A stretch of 64,000 nucleotides of DNA from Acinetobacter sp. ANC 4204 (GTDB lineage Bacteria > Pseudomonadota > Gammaproteobacteria > Pseudomonadales > Moraxellaceae). The translations under genes and the position numbers were made by a program. Shown here in pieces: positions 1 through 9,402 of the stretch. The stretch spans positions 62,001 through 126,000 of the forward strand of contig NZ_NEFZ01000007.1 in the NCBI RefSeq assembly GCF_002135205.1, written 5' to 3'. The notes under the pieces are model-generated. The model did no database searches. It had not been told where the DNA came from and saw nothing but the letters and a program-made list of their open reading frames with translations. Each line of letters begins with the position of its first letter. The stretch's first letter is position 1.

Positions 1-1
1 G

Positions 2-133
2 TTTTACAGTGACCAAGAGAAAACTTATAGATATAAAACAACTCTAAGCCATTGCGAAAAATATGCTGAAATTGGACCTAAAACTTATTTTATCTATTAC
101 AATTATTTTAAGTTCAATTTGACTGATGACTAA
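2..133 (+). CDS. possible C-terminal end of an upstream gene (partial)
   Basis: A reading frame is open from the window edge and ends at a TAA that shares one base with the nfsB start (TAATG). It would give 43 residues, rich in Tyr, Lys and Phe, ending NLTDD. An open frame of this length in AT-rich DNA can arise by chance. The tight TAATG junction is the main argument that it is the tail of a co-transcribed gene. No family is recognisable. The sequence to the left of the window would decide it. Confidence 0.35.
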   Translation, partial: FYSDQEKTYRYKTTLSHCEKYAEIGPKTYFIYYNYFKFNLTDD

Positions 134-786
134 TGGACACTCTGATTACTGCAAAAACACGATATACAACTAAAGCTTATGACCCGAATAGAAAGATCCC
201 TCATGAACAGTTTGTTCGATTATTAGAAATTCTCCGCTTAACGCCATCATCTATTAACATCCAGCCTTGGCACTTCTTCATTGCAGAAAATACAAACGCC
301 AAAGAGCGAATTGCCAAAGCATTGGTGGGTAAATATGCATACAATGCACCCAAAGTTTTAGATTCATCACATACCATTTTATTTTGTACTAAAGCCGACA
401 TTTCTGAACAGCATTTAGAAAATTTACTTCATCAGGATGAGCTCAACGGACGTTTTAAAGACGATGCCGCTAAACAAGGACAAAAAGACAGTCGCTCTGG
501 TTATGTAGACTATTATCGTAATGAAAAAGGCGATATTCAGCGTTGGGCGGAAAACCAAACCTTTATTGCTTTAGGCCAAATTCTATTAGCAGCCGCTAGT
601 GAAAAAATTGATGCAACACCGATCGGTGGCTTTGATGAGTCAATCATTAGTGAAGAACTCGATTTAGTCGCGAAAGGTCTAATTCCCTCTGTACTACTCA
701 CATTGGGCTACCGTAGCGATGCCGACTTTAATGCCAAATTACCCAAGTCTCGACTAAACAACGTAGATATTTTCACGCAGCTGTAA
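133..786 (+). CDS. nfsB: oxygen-insensitive NAD(P)H nitroreductase (NfsB family)
   Basis: FMN-dependent flavoprotein that reduces nitroaromatics and quinones by two-electron steps using NAD(P)H in the cytoplasm. The 217-residue length equals that of E. coli NfsB, and the family signatures line up: TTKAYDP near the N-terminus (FMN contact), PSSINIQPWHF around residues 38-48, and the C-terminal NAKLPKSRL block. The start is fixed by this match. There is no clear Shine-Dalgarno, and a possible upstream frame ends at the start codon, which would fit translational coupling. A strong hairpin terminator follows. The physiological substrate cannot be read from sequence. Confidence 0.93.
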   Translation: MDTLITAKTRYTTKAYDPNRKIPHEQFVRLLEILRLTPSSINIQPWHFFIAENTNAKERIAKALVGKYAYNAPKVLDSSHTILFCTKADISEQHLENLLHQDELNGRFKDDAAKQGQKDSRSGYVDYYRNEKGDIQRWAENQTFIALGQILLAAASEKIDATPIGGFDESIISEELDLVAKGLIPSVLLTLGYRSDADFNAKLPKSRLNNVDIFTQL

Positions 787-800
787 TGATAGCTATATAT

Positions 801-834
801 AAAGAAGGGACTCTAAGTCCCTTCTTTATATTTT
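801..834 (+). terminator. rho-independent terminator after nfsB
   Basis: A perfect 11-bp inverted repeat (801-811 with 817-827, 5-nt loop) is followed by a T-rich tract. It lies 14 bases after the nfsB stop. Confidence 0.85.
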
Positions 835-909
835 AGGTCTGAAAATTGCTTATTTATTTTTAAGCTAAATCATTTCAATCTAAACAAAACAAAAATAGTG
901 AGGTTACTG

Positions 910-1143
910 ATGTCAGTTACACCGTATATGCCAATGAAGTTTGAGTGTGCTCGTTGCAATAAAATCTATTTACGTCAGTATGAAAATAAAATACACACCC
1001 ATTACCCTAACTGTCCCAGTTGTGAGCAACCAGGTTTATTACTCGGTATTGCTGTGCTTGAAGATCTACTCAAACACCCTCAGTCTTTTGTCCGCAATTT
1101 TTTTAAACAGACATTGCATAAGCTAAACAAACTACACTGGTAA
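910..1143 (+). CDS. small zinc-ribbon protein, function unknown
   Basis: A 77-residue protein with four cysteines spaced C-x2-C-x18-C-x2-C (C13, C16, C35, C38), a classic single zinc ribbon, followed by a basic, probably helical tail. The ATG at 910 is chosen because a TGAGG Shine-Dalgarno sits about 6 bases upstream. A GTG at 898 is in frame but would be built from that same ribosome site. The last 41 bases overlap the 3' end of the convergent EamA-family gene. I cannot assign a function. Such ribbons bind nucleic acid or act as protein adaptors. Confidence 0.7.
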   Translation: MSVTPYMPMKFECARCNKIYLRQYENKIHTHYPNCPSCEQPGLLLGIAVLEDLLKHPQSFVRNFFKQTLHKLNKLHW

Positions 1144-1960
1144 TACCCAATACAAGTCCAATCGCTGTTGCGGGCTTCAGCTTTTCTTTAAATAAAACCA
1201 GTCCGCTCAGCACACCTAAAAGTACCACCATAATATTCATGCCCGCAAAAACCACCGCAGGGCTGTCCTTGAGTAGCAGATGTGCTTTGACATACAGTGC
1301 GATATTGGCAAAGTTCAACACGCCAAGACATAAACCAGCCACAACGTTTTTGGTTAAGCCGACATTTTTTGTGGTCACGGCAACATAGCTAACTGACAAT
1401 AAAAATGCACAAATAAACATCAGGTTTAATGCAACAGAAAATTGGACACCTAAGCCTGTAGTATATTTGAGTAAAATGTCTATCAGCGCATAACCAAACC
1501 AAACAAGTGCTAAATACCATACAGCCTGCTTTTGCCCCTCTCCGCCACCCGATGCATTGGTAAATAAAATGCACATCACGGCAGCAAGACCTAACCCTAC
1601 CCCAACAATTTTCAGCTGATTAAACTGTTCTTGAAAAATAAAATAAGCCGCCAATAAGGACAAAATTACCGATAAGCGTTGTGCGATTTCTGTTTTGACA
1701 ATACCTGCATATTGCAAAGACTTGGCTAAAAATAAAAATACACTCGGCAACAAGACACCGAGGGCAACAATTAACCACCAAGGCGTATTTGAAATAGAAA
1801 CGTGGCTAAGGTCAGGTTTAAACCAGAAATAGCACAACAAACTGGCTGAAGCATAGTTCCAGCTGATCATCTGAATTGGATCAAAGCCTTTGTTTTTACC
1901 CCATTTTAAAAGAATGGAGACCACCACACTACAACAGGCCGCAGCAAATATCAGTTCCAT
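1103..1960 (-). CDS. EamA/DMT-superfamily transporter
   Basis: A 285-residue integral membrane protein with about ten hydrophobic helices, in the two-fold repeated layout of the drug/metabolite transporter superfamily. The first helix begins at residue 1 (MELIFAAACCSVV). The second repeat begins near residue 145, after the GGGEGQKQAVWY linker. Members export amino acids, nucleobases or other metabolites, and the substrate here cannot be told. Its 3' end overlaps the convergent zinc-ribbon gene by 41 bp. A terminator separates its start from fba upstream, so it is probably transcribed on its own. Confidence 0.85.
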   Translation of the reverse strand: MELIFAAACCSVVVSILLKWGKNKGFDPIQMISWNYASASLLCYFWFKPDLSHVSISNTPWWLIVALGVLLPSVFLFLAKSLQYAGIVKTEIAQRLSVILSLLAAYFIFQEQFNQLKIVGVGLGLAAVMCILFTNASGGGEGQKQAVWYLALVWFGYALIDILLKYTTGLGVQFSVALNLMFICAFLLSVSYVAVTTKNVGLTKNVVAGLCLGVLNFANIALYVKAHLLLKDSPAVVFAGMNIMVVLLGVLSGLVLFKEKLKPATAIGLVLGITSVVCLAYAMSV

Positions 1961-2003
1961 AGCACACTCTTATTATTGTCGCCTTGAATATAAACACACA
2001 TAG

Positions 2004-2029
2004 AAAAGCCCACATCAAGGTGGGCTTTT
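2004..2029 (-). terminator. rho-independent terminator after fba
   Basis: A 10-bp perfect inverted repeat (AAAAGCCCAC with GTGGGCTTTT, 6-nt loop) 25 bases beyond the fba stop on the minus strand. It isolates fba from the EamA gene. Confidence 0.85.
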
Positions 2030-2053
2030 CCAATATAAATCATTCAAAATGAA

Positions 2054-3091
2054 TTATTTATAATGTTCAACCATTTTCTCTAAAGAAATTGGACGAATCT
2101 TGTCAGCATTGCCCGCTGTACCAAATGCTTCATAACGGTCAACACAAATTTGTTTCATTGCATCTACAGTTTTTGCGAAGAATTTACGTGGGTCAAATTC
2201 ACTTGGTTGTTCAGCCATCATACGACGCATTGCACCTGTTGATGCTAAACGCAAGTCTGTATCAATGTTGATCTTACGAACACCGTGCTTGATTGCTTCA
2301 ACCAGTTGTTCAACAGGAACACCATAGGTTTCTTTGATGTCACCGCCATACTGGTTAATGATCGCTAACCATTCTTGAGGAACAGAGCTTGAACCGTGCA
2401 TAACAAGGTGGGTATTTGGAAGCGCCGCATGAATTTCTTTAATACGGTCAATCGCCAAAATATCGCCTGTAGGTGGACGTGTAAACTTATACGCACCATG
2501 TGAAGTACCGACTGCAATTGCAAGTGCATCGACATTGGTATCTGCAACGAACTGACGTGCTTCTTCAACAGAAGTAAGAAGTTGAGAATGATCGAGTACA
2601 CCTTCAGCACCCACACCATCTTCTTCACCCGCCATACCCGTTTCAAGGCTACCTAAACAACCGATTTCACCTTCAACTGAAACACCGCATGCATGCGCCA
2701 TTTGTACTGTACGACGTGTTACATCAACATTATATTCATAAGTTGTTGGTGTTTTACCGTCTGCACCCAATGAACCATCCATCATCACTGATGAGAAGCC
2801 CAATTGAATTGAACGTTGGCAAACGTCTGGATCTGTACCGTGGTCTTGGTGCATTACCACTGGAATGTGTGGCCATTCTTCAATTGCTGCCAAAATAAGA
2901 TGACGTAAGAATGGAGCACCTGCATATTTACGCGCACCCGCTGATGCTTGTACGATAACAGGTGAATTTGTCGCATCTGCTGCAAGCATGATTGCGCGCA
3001 TTTGTTCTAAGTTGTTTACGTTGAATGCTGGTACGCCGTAAGCATGTTCGCCGGCGTGATCCAAGAGCTGGCGCAATGAAATAAGAGCCAT
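2054..3091 (-). CDS. fba: class II fructose-1,6-bisphosphate aldolase
   Basis: Zinc-dependent aldolase that interconverts fructose-1,6-bisphosphate with dihydroxyacetone phosphate and glyceraldehyde-3-phosphate. The 345-residue protein has the type B (Calvin-type) signatures: [10 protein letters not shown] near residue 18, the zinc-ligand motif [10 protein letters not shown], the EGEIGCLG block and [10 protein letters not shown]. It lies in the same direction as pgk, with a small lipoprotein gene between, which is a usual glycolysis/gluconeogenesis grouping. The start ATG is preceded by a GGGAGGACAT stretch on the coding strand that serves as ribosome site. Confidence 0.97.
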   Translation of the reverse strand: MALISLRQLLDHAGEHAYGVPAFNVNNLEQMRAIMLAADATNSPVIVQASAGARKYAGAPFLRHLILAAIEEWPHIPVVMHQDHGTDPDVCQRSIQLGFSSVMMDGSLGADGKTPTTYEYNVDVTRRTVQMAHACGVSVEGEIGCLGSLETGMAGEEDGVGAEGVLDHSQLLTSVEEARQFVADTNVDALAIAVGTSHGAYKFTRPPTGDILAIDRIKEIHAALPNTHLVMHGSSSVPQEWLAIINQYGGDIKETYGVPVEQLVEAIKHGVRKINIDTDLRLASTGAMRRMMAEQPSEFDPRKFFAKTVDAMKQICVDRYEAFGTAGNADKIRPISLEKMVEHYK

Positions 3092-3162
3092 AATGTCCTC
3101 CCAGTTGATGCGACATATTCTACATGGTCAAAGGTTTCAATTCAGCAACAAATAACACTATT

Positions 3163-3196
3163 TAAAAAAAATCCCCGCAATTGCAGGGACTTTTTA
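3163..3196 (-). terminator. probable terminator after the pgk-fba intergenic lipoprotein
   Basis: A hairpin with one mismatch (CCCTGCAATTGCGGGG on the minus strand) followed by a run of T. It sits between the lipoprotein stop and the fba start, so fba probably has its own promoter. Confidence 0.65.
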
Positions 3197-3212
3197 CAAA
3201 TTTCACATCTAA

Positions 3213-3488
3213 TTAATGTGCTTGAGCCGCTGAAGCTTCTACCGCAGTATCCGCTGTTGCAGCATCGGCTGGTGCATTTGCGACTTCAGCAGGAATATCT
3301 TTATTCTTTTCATCTAATACTGGCTGATCAATCGCATCAATTGCTGCTTGTTGTTCAGCTGTTACAGCTTCTTCAACTGCTGCTGTTTCAGATGCTGCAA
3401 CGGGTTGTTCTGGTGCTTCATTTTTCTTACAAGCAGTCAAAGCTAGTGGTGCTAACAAAAGTGCAGCAAGAGTCATTTTTAAATTCAT
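3213..3488 (-). CDS. small Ala/Glu-rich lipoprotein, function unknown
   Basis: A 91-residue protein with a lipoprotein signal peptide: MNLKM, a hydrophobic core, then the lipobox L17-T-A-C20, so the mature protein should be lipidated at C20. The rest is low-complexity, rich in Ala, Glu, Asp and Val, with no recognisable fold and probably disordered. It is flanked by its own terminator and by that of pgk, so it looks monocistronic although it lies between two glycolytic genes. Acinetobacter genomes carry many such small lipoproteins. No function is inferred. Confidence 0.8.
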   Translation of the reverse strand: MNLKMTLAALLLAPLALTACKKNEAPEQPVAASETAAVEEAVTAEQQAAIDAIDQPVLDEKNKDIPAEVANAPADAATADTAVEASAAQAH

Positions 3489-3584
3489 AATGTTTTCCTA
3501 GAACAGATGATTTAATGCCCTGTAGTTTATTTCAGCAATATTTCATTTTCATGACTAAATGATGAATAGATTTGTTAAGCCCAT

Positions 3585-3614
3585 AAAAAAGGTTGACCTA
3601 AGTCAACCTTTTTT
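3585..3614 (-). terminator. rho-independent terminator after pgk
   Basis: Perfect inverted repeat AAAAAAGGTTGAC / GTCAACCTTTTTT with a 4-nt loop, 22 bases past the pgk stop on the minus strand. Confidence 0.9.
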
Positions 3615-3636
3615 ACAACAACTTTAAACAAGATAC

Positions 3637-4827
3637 TTATTGTGCACGTTCTAGTAATGCGGCAACTGCTGGAAGGGTTTTGCCTTCGACAAACTCAAGG
3701 AAAGCACCACCACCAGTTGAGATATAACCAATTTTGTCTGCAACTTCGTATTTATCAATAGCAGCTAAAGTGTCACCACCACCCGCAATCGAGAAGCCAG
3801 CCGATTCAGCAATCGCTAAAGATAAAGTTTTAGTGCCTTCGCCAAATTGATCGACTTCAAACACACCGACTGGGCCATTCCACAAGATCGTTTTTGACGT
3901 TTTTAGAATGTCTGCAAATGCTTTTGCTGTTTCTGGGCCGACATCCAAAATCATGTCATTGTCAGTCACATCTTCAACTTTTTTCACGACTGCTTTAGCA
4001 GCAGCCAATGAACCCAAGAAGTCTGCAAAATCAATTTCAGAAGCATCCGCCACGACAACATCCGTTGGAAGCGGTACAGAAACTTTTGCAGCAATCGCTT
4101 TTGCGGTGTCAATCAAATCATTTTCACACAATGATTTACCGACATTGAAGCCTGCTGCTGCCAAGAACGTATTAGCAATACCGCCACCCACAATCAACTG
4201 ATCGCAAATATCAGAAAGTGATGTCAACACATCCAACTTAGTCGATACTTTAGAACCCGCAACAATCGCAACCATTGGCTTTTCAGGCGTTTGTAATGCG
4301 CGACCTAAAGCATCAAGTTCAGCTGCAAGGAGTGGACCTGCTGCTGCAACTTTTGCTAAACGTGCTACACCTTCAGTTGATGCTTCTGCACGGTGTGCTG
4401 TACCAAATGCATCCATTACAAATACATCACAAAGCGCCGCATATTTTGCTGCAAGTTCTGGGTTATTTTTCTTTTCACCTGCGTTAAAGCGGCAGTTTTC
4501 AAGGAGTACCACTTGACCTGCTGTAACGTCAACGCCATCGAGATAGTCCGTCACTAATTGAACGTCTTGACCCAATGCTTCAGTCAAATATGCAGCAACA
4601 GGTGCTAATGATTGTTCTTGTTTTGGCTCACCTTCAACAGGACGACCAAGGTGAGAGTAAACCATTACGGCTGCGCCTTGTGCTAACGCTGCTTTAATTG
4701 TTGGTAAAGCGGCACGTAAACGCGCATCACTTGTAATCACACCATTTTTAACAGGAACGTTTAAATCTTCGCGAATAAGAACACGTTTACCTGTTAAATC
4801 GAGGTCAGTCATACGCTGAAAATTCAT
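3637..4827 (-). CDS. pgk: phosphoglycerate kinase
   Basis: Transfers phosphate from 1,3-bisphosphoglycerate to ADP in glycolysis, and the reverse in gluconeogenesis. The protein is 396 residues, the normal bacterial length, with the N-terminal substrate-binding [11 protein letters not shown], the SHLGRP loop, and the C-terminal nucleotide-site GGGDTLAAI and [10 protein letters not shown]. The frame stays open 32 codons further upstream, but that part has no family match. The ATG at 4827 has a GAAAGAGAG ribosome site before it and gives the usual [16 protein letters not shown] start. Confidence 0.96.
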   Translation of the reverse strand: MNFQRMTDLDLTGKRVLIREDLNVPVKNGVITSDARLRAALPTIKAALAQGAAVMVYSHLGRPVEGEPKQEQSLAPVAAYLTEALGQDVQLVTDYLDGVDVTAGQVVLLENCRFNAGEKKNNPELAAKYAALCDVFVMDAFGTAHRAEASTEGVARLAKVAAAGPLLAAELDALGRALQTPEKPMVAIVAGSKVSTKLDVLTSLSDICDQLIVGGGIANTFLAAAGFNVGKSLCENDLIDTAKAIAAKVSVPLPTDVVVADASEIDFADFLGSLAAAKAVVKKVEDVTDNDMILDVGPETAKAFADILKTSKTILWNGPVGVFEVDQFGEGTKTLSLAIAESAGFSIAGGGDTLAAIDKYEVADKIGYISTGGGAFLEFVEGKTLPAVAALLERAQ

Positions 4828-4966
4828 GTAGAGCTCTCTTTCTATATATAAAAATCGCGTCGATTTTAAATGATTATGCAGAAAAAGGTTAGCTTCTTTT
4901 GCAGAAAAGCAAACGAAAGGCAAAGTTTTGCTATCATAGTGAAAAGTCTCACTCGATTTATCATTT

Positions 4967-5353
4967 ATGTCTATTCATCCTGATCCAAATCTGAACCGTT
5001 TAAACGTTTTGGGTGAACCTTTAGCGAGCTGCTGTTACTCCCCAATTACTGGTTATTTCCGTAATGGTTTTTGTCATACAGCACCCTCAGATTTGGGACA
5101 ACACACCATCTGTGTCGAAATGACCTCTGAGTTTTTAAATTTTTCGCAACAAGTGGGCAATGACCTCATTACCCCTGTGCCTGAAGTTAACTTTCCGGGA
5201 CTACAACCGGGAGATTTTTGGTGTATCTGTGTGACTCGTTGGGTAGAAGCGTATCAAGCAGGTTTTGCTCCTCCAGTCAAAGTTCAAGCTTGCCATCAGG
5301 CCGTACTGTCTTACGTACCGCTGAATGTGCTCATGGAATATGCAGTCGAATGA
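4967..5353 (+). CDS. DUF2237 family protein
   Basis: A 128-residue cytoplasmic protein matching the DUF2237 family by eye: [21 protein letters not shown], the [10 protein letters not shown]5-GNDL block, and [11 protein letters not shown]. Several cysteines sit at family positions (two near residue 22, one near 36, two in WCIC), but no activity is established for the family. It is divergent from pgk. Its stop overlaps the maf start by four bases (ATGA), so the two are almost certainly translated as one unit. Confidence 0.87.
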   Translation: MSIHPDPNLNRLNVLGEPLASCCYSPITGYFRNGFCHTAPSDLGQHTICVEMTSEFLNFSQQVGNDLITPVPEVNFPGLQPGDFWCICVTRWVEAYQAGFAPPVKVQACHQAVLSYVPLNVLMEYAVE

Positions 5354-5943
5354 ATACTTCCGAAATTATCTTGGCATCCAGCAGTCAAACTCGTAAAGAT
5401 TTGATGAATCGCTTACGCTTAGACTACCGTTGCATTGTCCCTGATATAGACGAATCGCCTCGTGGAGAAAGCCATGCGGATGATTTGGCTAAACGCTTGG
5501 CATTTGAAAAGGCGCATGTAATTGCTAGACAACATCCAGATGCGATTGTGATTGGTTCCGACCAAGTCGCATGGCGTGAAGGTGCGCCCGATATTTTTAT
5601 TGGAAAACCATTGTCTGCTGAAAAGGCGATTAAACAATTACAAGCCAATTCAGACAAGATTGTCTACTTCAGTACCGCTTTGAGTGTTCAACAGCATTCT
5701 ACTGGATTTGAACATAGTCTAGTTGAACACTATAAAGTTAAGTTCCGTAAACTTAGCCTGCCTGAAATTCAACGTTATATTGAACTTGAGCAACCATTCA
5801 TGTGCGCTGGTAGTTTTAAATGTGAAAGCTTAGGGATCAGTTTATTTGAACAAATGATAGGACAAGATCAAACTACTCTTATGGGTATGCCGATGATCCA
5901 GTTATGTAATATTCTGCGTGAATTAAAAGTGCTTGTGCCTTAA
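5350..5943 (+). CDS. Maf-type nucleoside triphosphate pyrophosphatase, YceF-like
   Basis: Maf proteins hydrolyse non-canonical nucleoside triphosphates to the monophosphate and pyrophosphate. The 197-residue product fits the YceF subgroup, for which 7-methyl-GTP is the reported substrate: LASSSQTRKDL at the N-terminus, VPDIDESPR, GSDQVAW, AGSFKCESLGISLFE and TTLMGMPM. The frame is open upstream to 5218, but that region codes for the preceding DUF2237 protein in another frame. The ATG at 5350, in a 4-bp ATGA overlap with that gene, is the natural start. A hairpin terminator follows. Confidence 0.93.
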   Translation: MNTSEIILASSSQTRKDLMNRLRLDYRCIVPDIDESPRGESHADDLAKRLAFEKAHVIARQHPDAIVIGSDQVAWREGAPDIFIGKPLSAEKAIKQLQANSDKIVYFSTALSVQQHSTGFEHSLVEHYKVKFRKLSLPEIQRYIELEQPFMCAGSFKCESLGISLFEQMIGQDQTTLMGMPMIQLCNILRELKVLVP

Positions 5944-5980
5944 TTCTATAGAAAGATTTTTAGTTTATGTCTAATAAATT

Positions 5981-6012
5981 GAACAGCACTAAGTGTTGCT
6001 GTTCTCTTTTTA
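5981..6012 (+). terminator. rho-independent terminator after maf
   Basis: Inverted repeat GAACAGCA / TGCTGTTC with a short loop and a following TCTTTTT tract, about 40 bases past the maf stop. Confidence 0.75.
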
Positions 6013-6315
6013 GTACTAAGCTTAATCACATGATTAGATCTCTTTCATAAGTTATACTCACTCTTTTCGATTTCCTTCTGTCATATCTGATTCGCTATTT
6101 TCTGGGCATTGTCTTTATTTAACATTATGTTTATTTGCTATGTTTTAAACATATTATTCTGTAAAAATTTTAATGTGAGTAGCCTAACGGCTGATGCAGG
6201 CGTTAGTTATTTAAATCAGCGAATCACTTTCAAATAAATCTAACGATACTTGCGCATAGGCCTTCGATCATAAGACAATACACAATATTGTTTTAAATTT
6301 GCTTAGGCTATTTTC
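6013..6315 (+). other. intergenic region upstream of the L16 hydroxylase
   Basis: About 300 bases with no supported gene. The only structure seen is a 6-bp inverted repeat CTAACG / CGTTAG at 6184-6206 with an 11-nt loop. That is too weak to call an RNA. The region presumably holds the promoter of the downstream gene. Confidence 0.5.
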
Positions 6316-7482
6316 ATGTCCCAAACTCTTGATGTTCTTGGCGGTATTACAGCCGAACAATTCCTTACCGAATATTGGCAAAAAAAGCCTTTATTGGTGC
6401 GTAATGCTATTCCTGAAATTGCCAATCTCTTAGAACCAAGTGATGTAATGGAACTGGCTTTGGATGAAAATGTCACAGCCCGTCTCATCAAACAAAAAGA
6501 TCGCGATCCAAATCAATGGTCGGTAAAGTCTTCTCCACTCTTAAAAGCAGATTTTCAAAAGATGCCGAAGCTTTGGACTATGTTGGTTCAAGCCGTCGAC
6601 CATTACTCTTTTGATTTGGCAGCGCTATGGAAAAAATTTCCATTTATTCCACAGTGGCGTCGTGATGACATCATGGTCTCTTATGCACCTAAGGGTGGTT
6701 CTGTAGGAAAACATTTTGACTTTTATGATGTCTTTTTGGTGCAAGGCTATGGTCATCGTCGTTGGCAGTTGGGTCAAATGTGCGATGCTGAATCTGAGAT
6801 TGTTGCAGGCCAGCCTTTAAAATTACTGCCTGAAATAGACACCCATTTCGATGAAGTATTAGCCCCAGGTGACCTACTTTATGTACCACCAGGTTTAGCT
6901 CATTATGGCGTCGCTGAAGATGACTGCCTGACCTTCTCTTTTGGCTTCCGTATGCCAAACGTCACTGATATGGTTGACCGTGTAGGTGACAAACTATCAG
7001 ATAATGCCCTGCTGCGTAATCCTTTGCTCGATATTGTCCGTGACCAACAAAGCCCGATCGGTCAATTAACACAAAACGAATTGGATTATTTAAAAGCAGA
7101 AATTCTAGCTCAATTACAAAATTCAACTCTGCTTGAAGATGCTATTATGACCTTGATGTCAGAGCCGAAATATCCTGAAAATATTCCTGAAGCTGAAGAA
7201 ATTGGCACGGGAGATTTGGAAGGTATTTTAGACCAAGGCTACCAACTCATTTTAGAGCCTGCATCTCGCCTACTTTATACGTATGACGAAAATGCGTTCT
7301 TGTTCTGGGCTAATGGTGAAGGATTGTGTATTTCAGACCAATTTGCACCATTACTTAAAAGTTTAGCTGATGGTGAGGCATTATTGCTTGATGAAAGTTT
7401 ATATGATGCCGATATTCTAGAAGATATCGCAATGCTTATGAACGAGTCTGTTTTGATGCTTCTACCTCCTGAAGAAGTTTAA
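6316..7482 (+). CDS. roxA: ribosomal protein uL16 3-hydroxylase (RoxA/YcfD family)
   Basis: Fe(II)/2-oxoglutarate JmjC-type oxygenase that, in E. coli YcfD, hydroxylates an arginine of ribosomal protein L16. The 388-residue length fits. The metal triad is visible: H133-x-D135 in GKHFDFYDVF and the distal H196 in PPGLAHYG. The preceding SYAPKGGSVG and following GYGHRRWQLG are family blocks. The C-terminal third is the winged-helix/dimerisation part. No strong Shine-Dalgarno is visible, but the N-terminus matches the family. The gene appears monocistronic. Confidence 0.93.
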   Translation: MSQTLDVLGGITAEQFLTEYWQKKPLLVRNAIPEIANLLEPSDVMELALDENVTARLIKQKDRDPNQWSVKSSPLLKADFQKMPKLWTMLVQAVDHYSFDLAALWKKFPFIPQWRRDDIMVSYAPKGGSVGKHFDFYDVFLVQGYGHRRWQLGQMCDAESEIVAGQPLKLLPEIDTHFDEVLAPGDLLYVPPGLAHYGVAEDDCLTFSFGFRMPNVTDMVDRVGDKLSDNALLRNPLLDIVRDQQSPIGQLTQNELDYLKAEILAQLQNSTLLEDAIMTLMSEPKYPENIPEAEEIGTGDLEGILDQGYQLILEPASRLLYTYDENAFLFWANGEGLCISDQFAPLLKSLADGEALLLDESLYDADILEDIAMLMNESVLMLLPPEEV

Positions 7483-7503
7483 CAACATCAAGTGCTGAGT
7501 CTC

Positions 7504-9402
7504 TTACTCAGCACTTTCACCTTCTCCAAAACTTAAACAAGCCTTGATTTTGGTACAGCCTTTTTTAGACTCAATTTCCAACTCAGCACCAATTTTTTCT
7601 AAACGCATCTTCATGCTTCGCATACCAATACTCATTCCATGATTCAGCACACACTCTACGTCGAATCCAACACCATCATCTTGAACAATTAAGACCAATC
7701 GAGTTGTGCTTGGATAATACATTTTGACTTCAATATGACTTGCTTGGCTATGCTTCACAATATTTGTCAAGCTTTCTTCAAGTACACGAATCAAAGTCAA
7801 ACACTGTAAAGCCGTAGGTTGTATCTCCCATGTAGCTGGTATCGTCCAAGTCGCTTGAATATCCAATTCATCCATAATTTGACTAAAACGGTGCCGAACA
7901 GGTGCAATCCACAGCACTGGATTGTCTGGAATTTTATTATTCGTAGATGAACCACTATCAATAATTTGCCTTAAATCATCACGCAATAATTTAAGAATCG
8001 AAAGAAATTGTTGATTCGACATAGCACTAGAACTCTGCCCCACCAAAATCATCGAACGAACCAAAGATGCACCCAGACCATCATGTAGATCATGTGACAA
8101 GTGAATACGCTCTTGTAGCCGAACGTTTTCAAGCTCTAATTGATGTCGCGCGTATAGGCTTGAAGATAAATTACTGGTGACAAAGTTCACACGTTGTTCT
8201 AGCTCATTATTAAATCTTTGTATTTTTTTGATATTTTTATCTAAACGAGTTGCAAGAATGATCACAATAAAGAAAGTGATAATCGGTGAAGTATAGGGGG
8301 ATAATGGCTGATGATCATTGATACGCTCATCAAATAATAGTGAAACGTCATACATCATTACAATACAAACAACACTCAAACACACAGCAAGTAAAATGTA
8401 ATCACGACGCTTTGTTTTATTCGCACGATAAACCACAAATAAAAAAGAGGCTAAGAATAAGGCAATACACAGAAGAAAAATTATCGCAAAAACGGTTTTG
8501 ACCATCAGACTCGGGATAAATAAAATCGTAACAATACAAACCGCTGCAACCAAAAATAATGTTTTTTCTAACTCAGCAAACTTCACCTTAACAAAACGGA
8601 GCAAATAAATAGAAAAGCAAACACTGTATAAAACAAAATAAGTTAGGTTAGCTTTCATAACCCATAAAGAATTTGGATAAGGAAACACTTCCCGATTGAT
8701 CACATTCCAAATAAACAGCACCCAAAACAAACAACTAATGGAGAACCAAAGAAAAGTTGTTTCATTGCGCCTAAAAAACCAAATGACAAAGCATACTAAA
8801 CCTAAGGTTGTCGAAATCACCAAATTAACCTGAAACAGTGCTCTTTTATTCCAAAGCCGTCTTTGCTGCTTATCATAGGCTTTTGTAATATCTGAAAATT
8901 CTAAATTTCCTAAACCGGGGCTTTCATAGCTATTACCAACCACATACACCCAAATATCATTCTTTTGTTGTTTTAAACTTTCGACAGGAAGAATCCAAAA
9001 ACGCGGAGTATTCCAACTTTTTGATAGAGGTTCAACTAAATGTTTATCTTTCCACATCAAATTACGGTTAAAAAAGACAGCACCCGCACTACTCATACCT
9101 TCTACTGAAAATGCGATCGGTTCTTTTAACTCATGACTATCGCTACAGCTCCAATGCCACGCAAAATGGTACCAAACACCACCATCATAATATGGCCAAC
9201 GCTTGGTCCAAACATCAGGATTTTTAACTTCGACCCAGCCCGTTTTAGGCACTTCATTCATAGATGTTGTTTTGACTGCAGAAATTTTATCGACAATCAC
9301 ATTACAAGTGGAGCCAACACTGAAGCGGGTTTCTGCATAACTGGCAAGACTAAACGCACACAAACATAGTGTGAAAAAAAGGCTCAGCCAGCCATTTTTC
9401 AT
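7504..9402 (-). CDS. 7TMR-DISM sensor histidine kinase (NarX/DesK-type HisKA_3)
   Basis: Membrane sensor kinase of 632 residues. A signal peptide (residues 1-23, ending SYAE) precedes a periplasmic domain of about 150 residues of the 7TMR-DISM extracellular type. About seven hydrophobic helices follow (about 190-385), then a coiled coil, then the phosphoacceptor region LSH437DLHDGLGASL with the phosphorylatable histidine. The C-terminal ATPase domain has the N-box EESLTNIVKHS and the G-box DDGVGFD. Its start overlaps the response-regulator stop by four bases (ATGA), so the two form one operon with the regulator first. The signal is unknown. Periplasmic DISM domains often bind carbohydrates or small ligands. 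Confidence 0.9.
   Translation of the reverse strand: MKNGWLSLFFTLCLCAFSLASYAETRFSVGSTCNVIVDKISAVKTTSMNEVPKTGWVEVKNPDVWTKRWPYYDGGVWYHFAWHWSCSDSHELKEPIAFSVEGMSSAGAVFFNRNLMWKDKHLVEPLSKSWNTPRFWILPVESLKQQKNDIWVYVVGNSYESPGLGNLEFSDITKAYDKQQRRLWNKRALFQVNLVISTTLGLVCFVIWFFRRNETTFLWFSISCLFWVLFIWNVINREVFPYPNSLWVMKANLTYFVLYSVCFSIYLLRFVKVKFAELEKTLFLVAAVCIVTILFIPSLMVKTVFAIIFLLCIALFLASFLFVVYRANKTKRRDYILLAVCLSVVCIVMMYDVSLLFDERINDHQPLSPYTSPIITFFIVIILATRLDKNIKKIQRFNNELEQRVNFVTSNLSSSLYARHQLELENVRLQERIHLSHDLHDGLGASLVRSMILVGQSSSAMSNQQFLSILKLLRDDLRQIIDSGSSTNNKIPDNPVLWIAPVRHRFSQIMDELDIQATWTIPATWEIQPTALQCLTLIRVLEESLTNIVKHSQASHIEVKMYYPSTTRLVLIVQDDGVGFDVECVLNHGMSIGMRSMKMRLEKIGAELEIESKKGCTKIKACLSFGEGESAE

Noticed and set aside
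4828..4923. 32-codon upstream extension of pgk
   Set aside because: No family match, while the ATG at 4827 has a good ribosome site and the normal length.
5218..5349. Upstream extension of the maf frame
   Set aside because: It is an out-of-frame reading of the DUF2237 gene. The 4-bp overlap start is natural.
6184..6206. Short CTAACG/CGTTAG dyad upstream of the L16 hydroxylase as a small RNA
   Set aside because: Six base pairs with an 11-nt loop and no terminator. Too weak to call.
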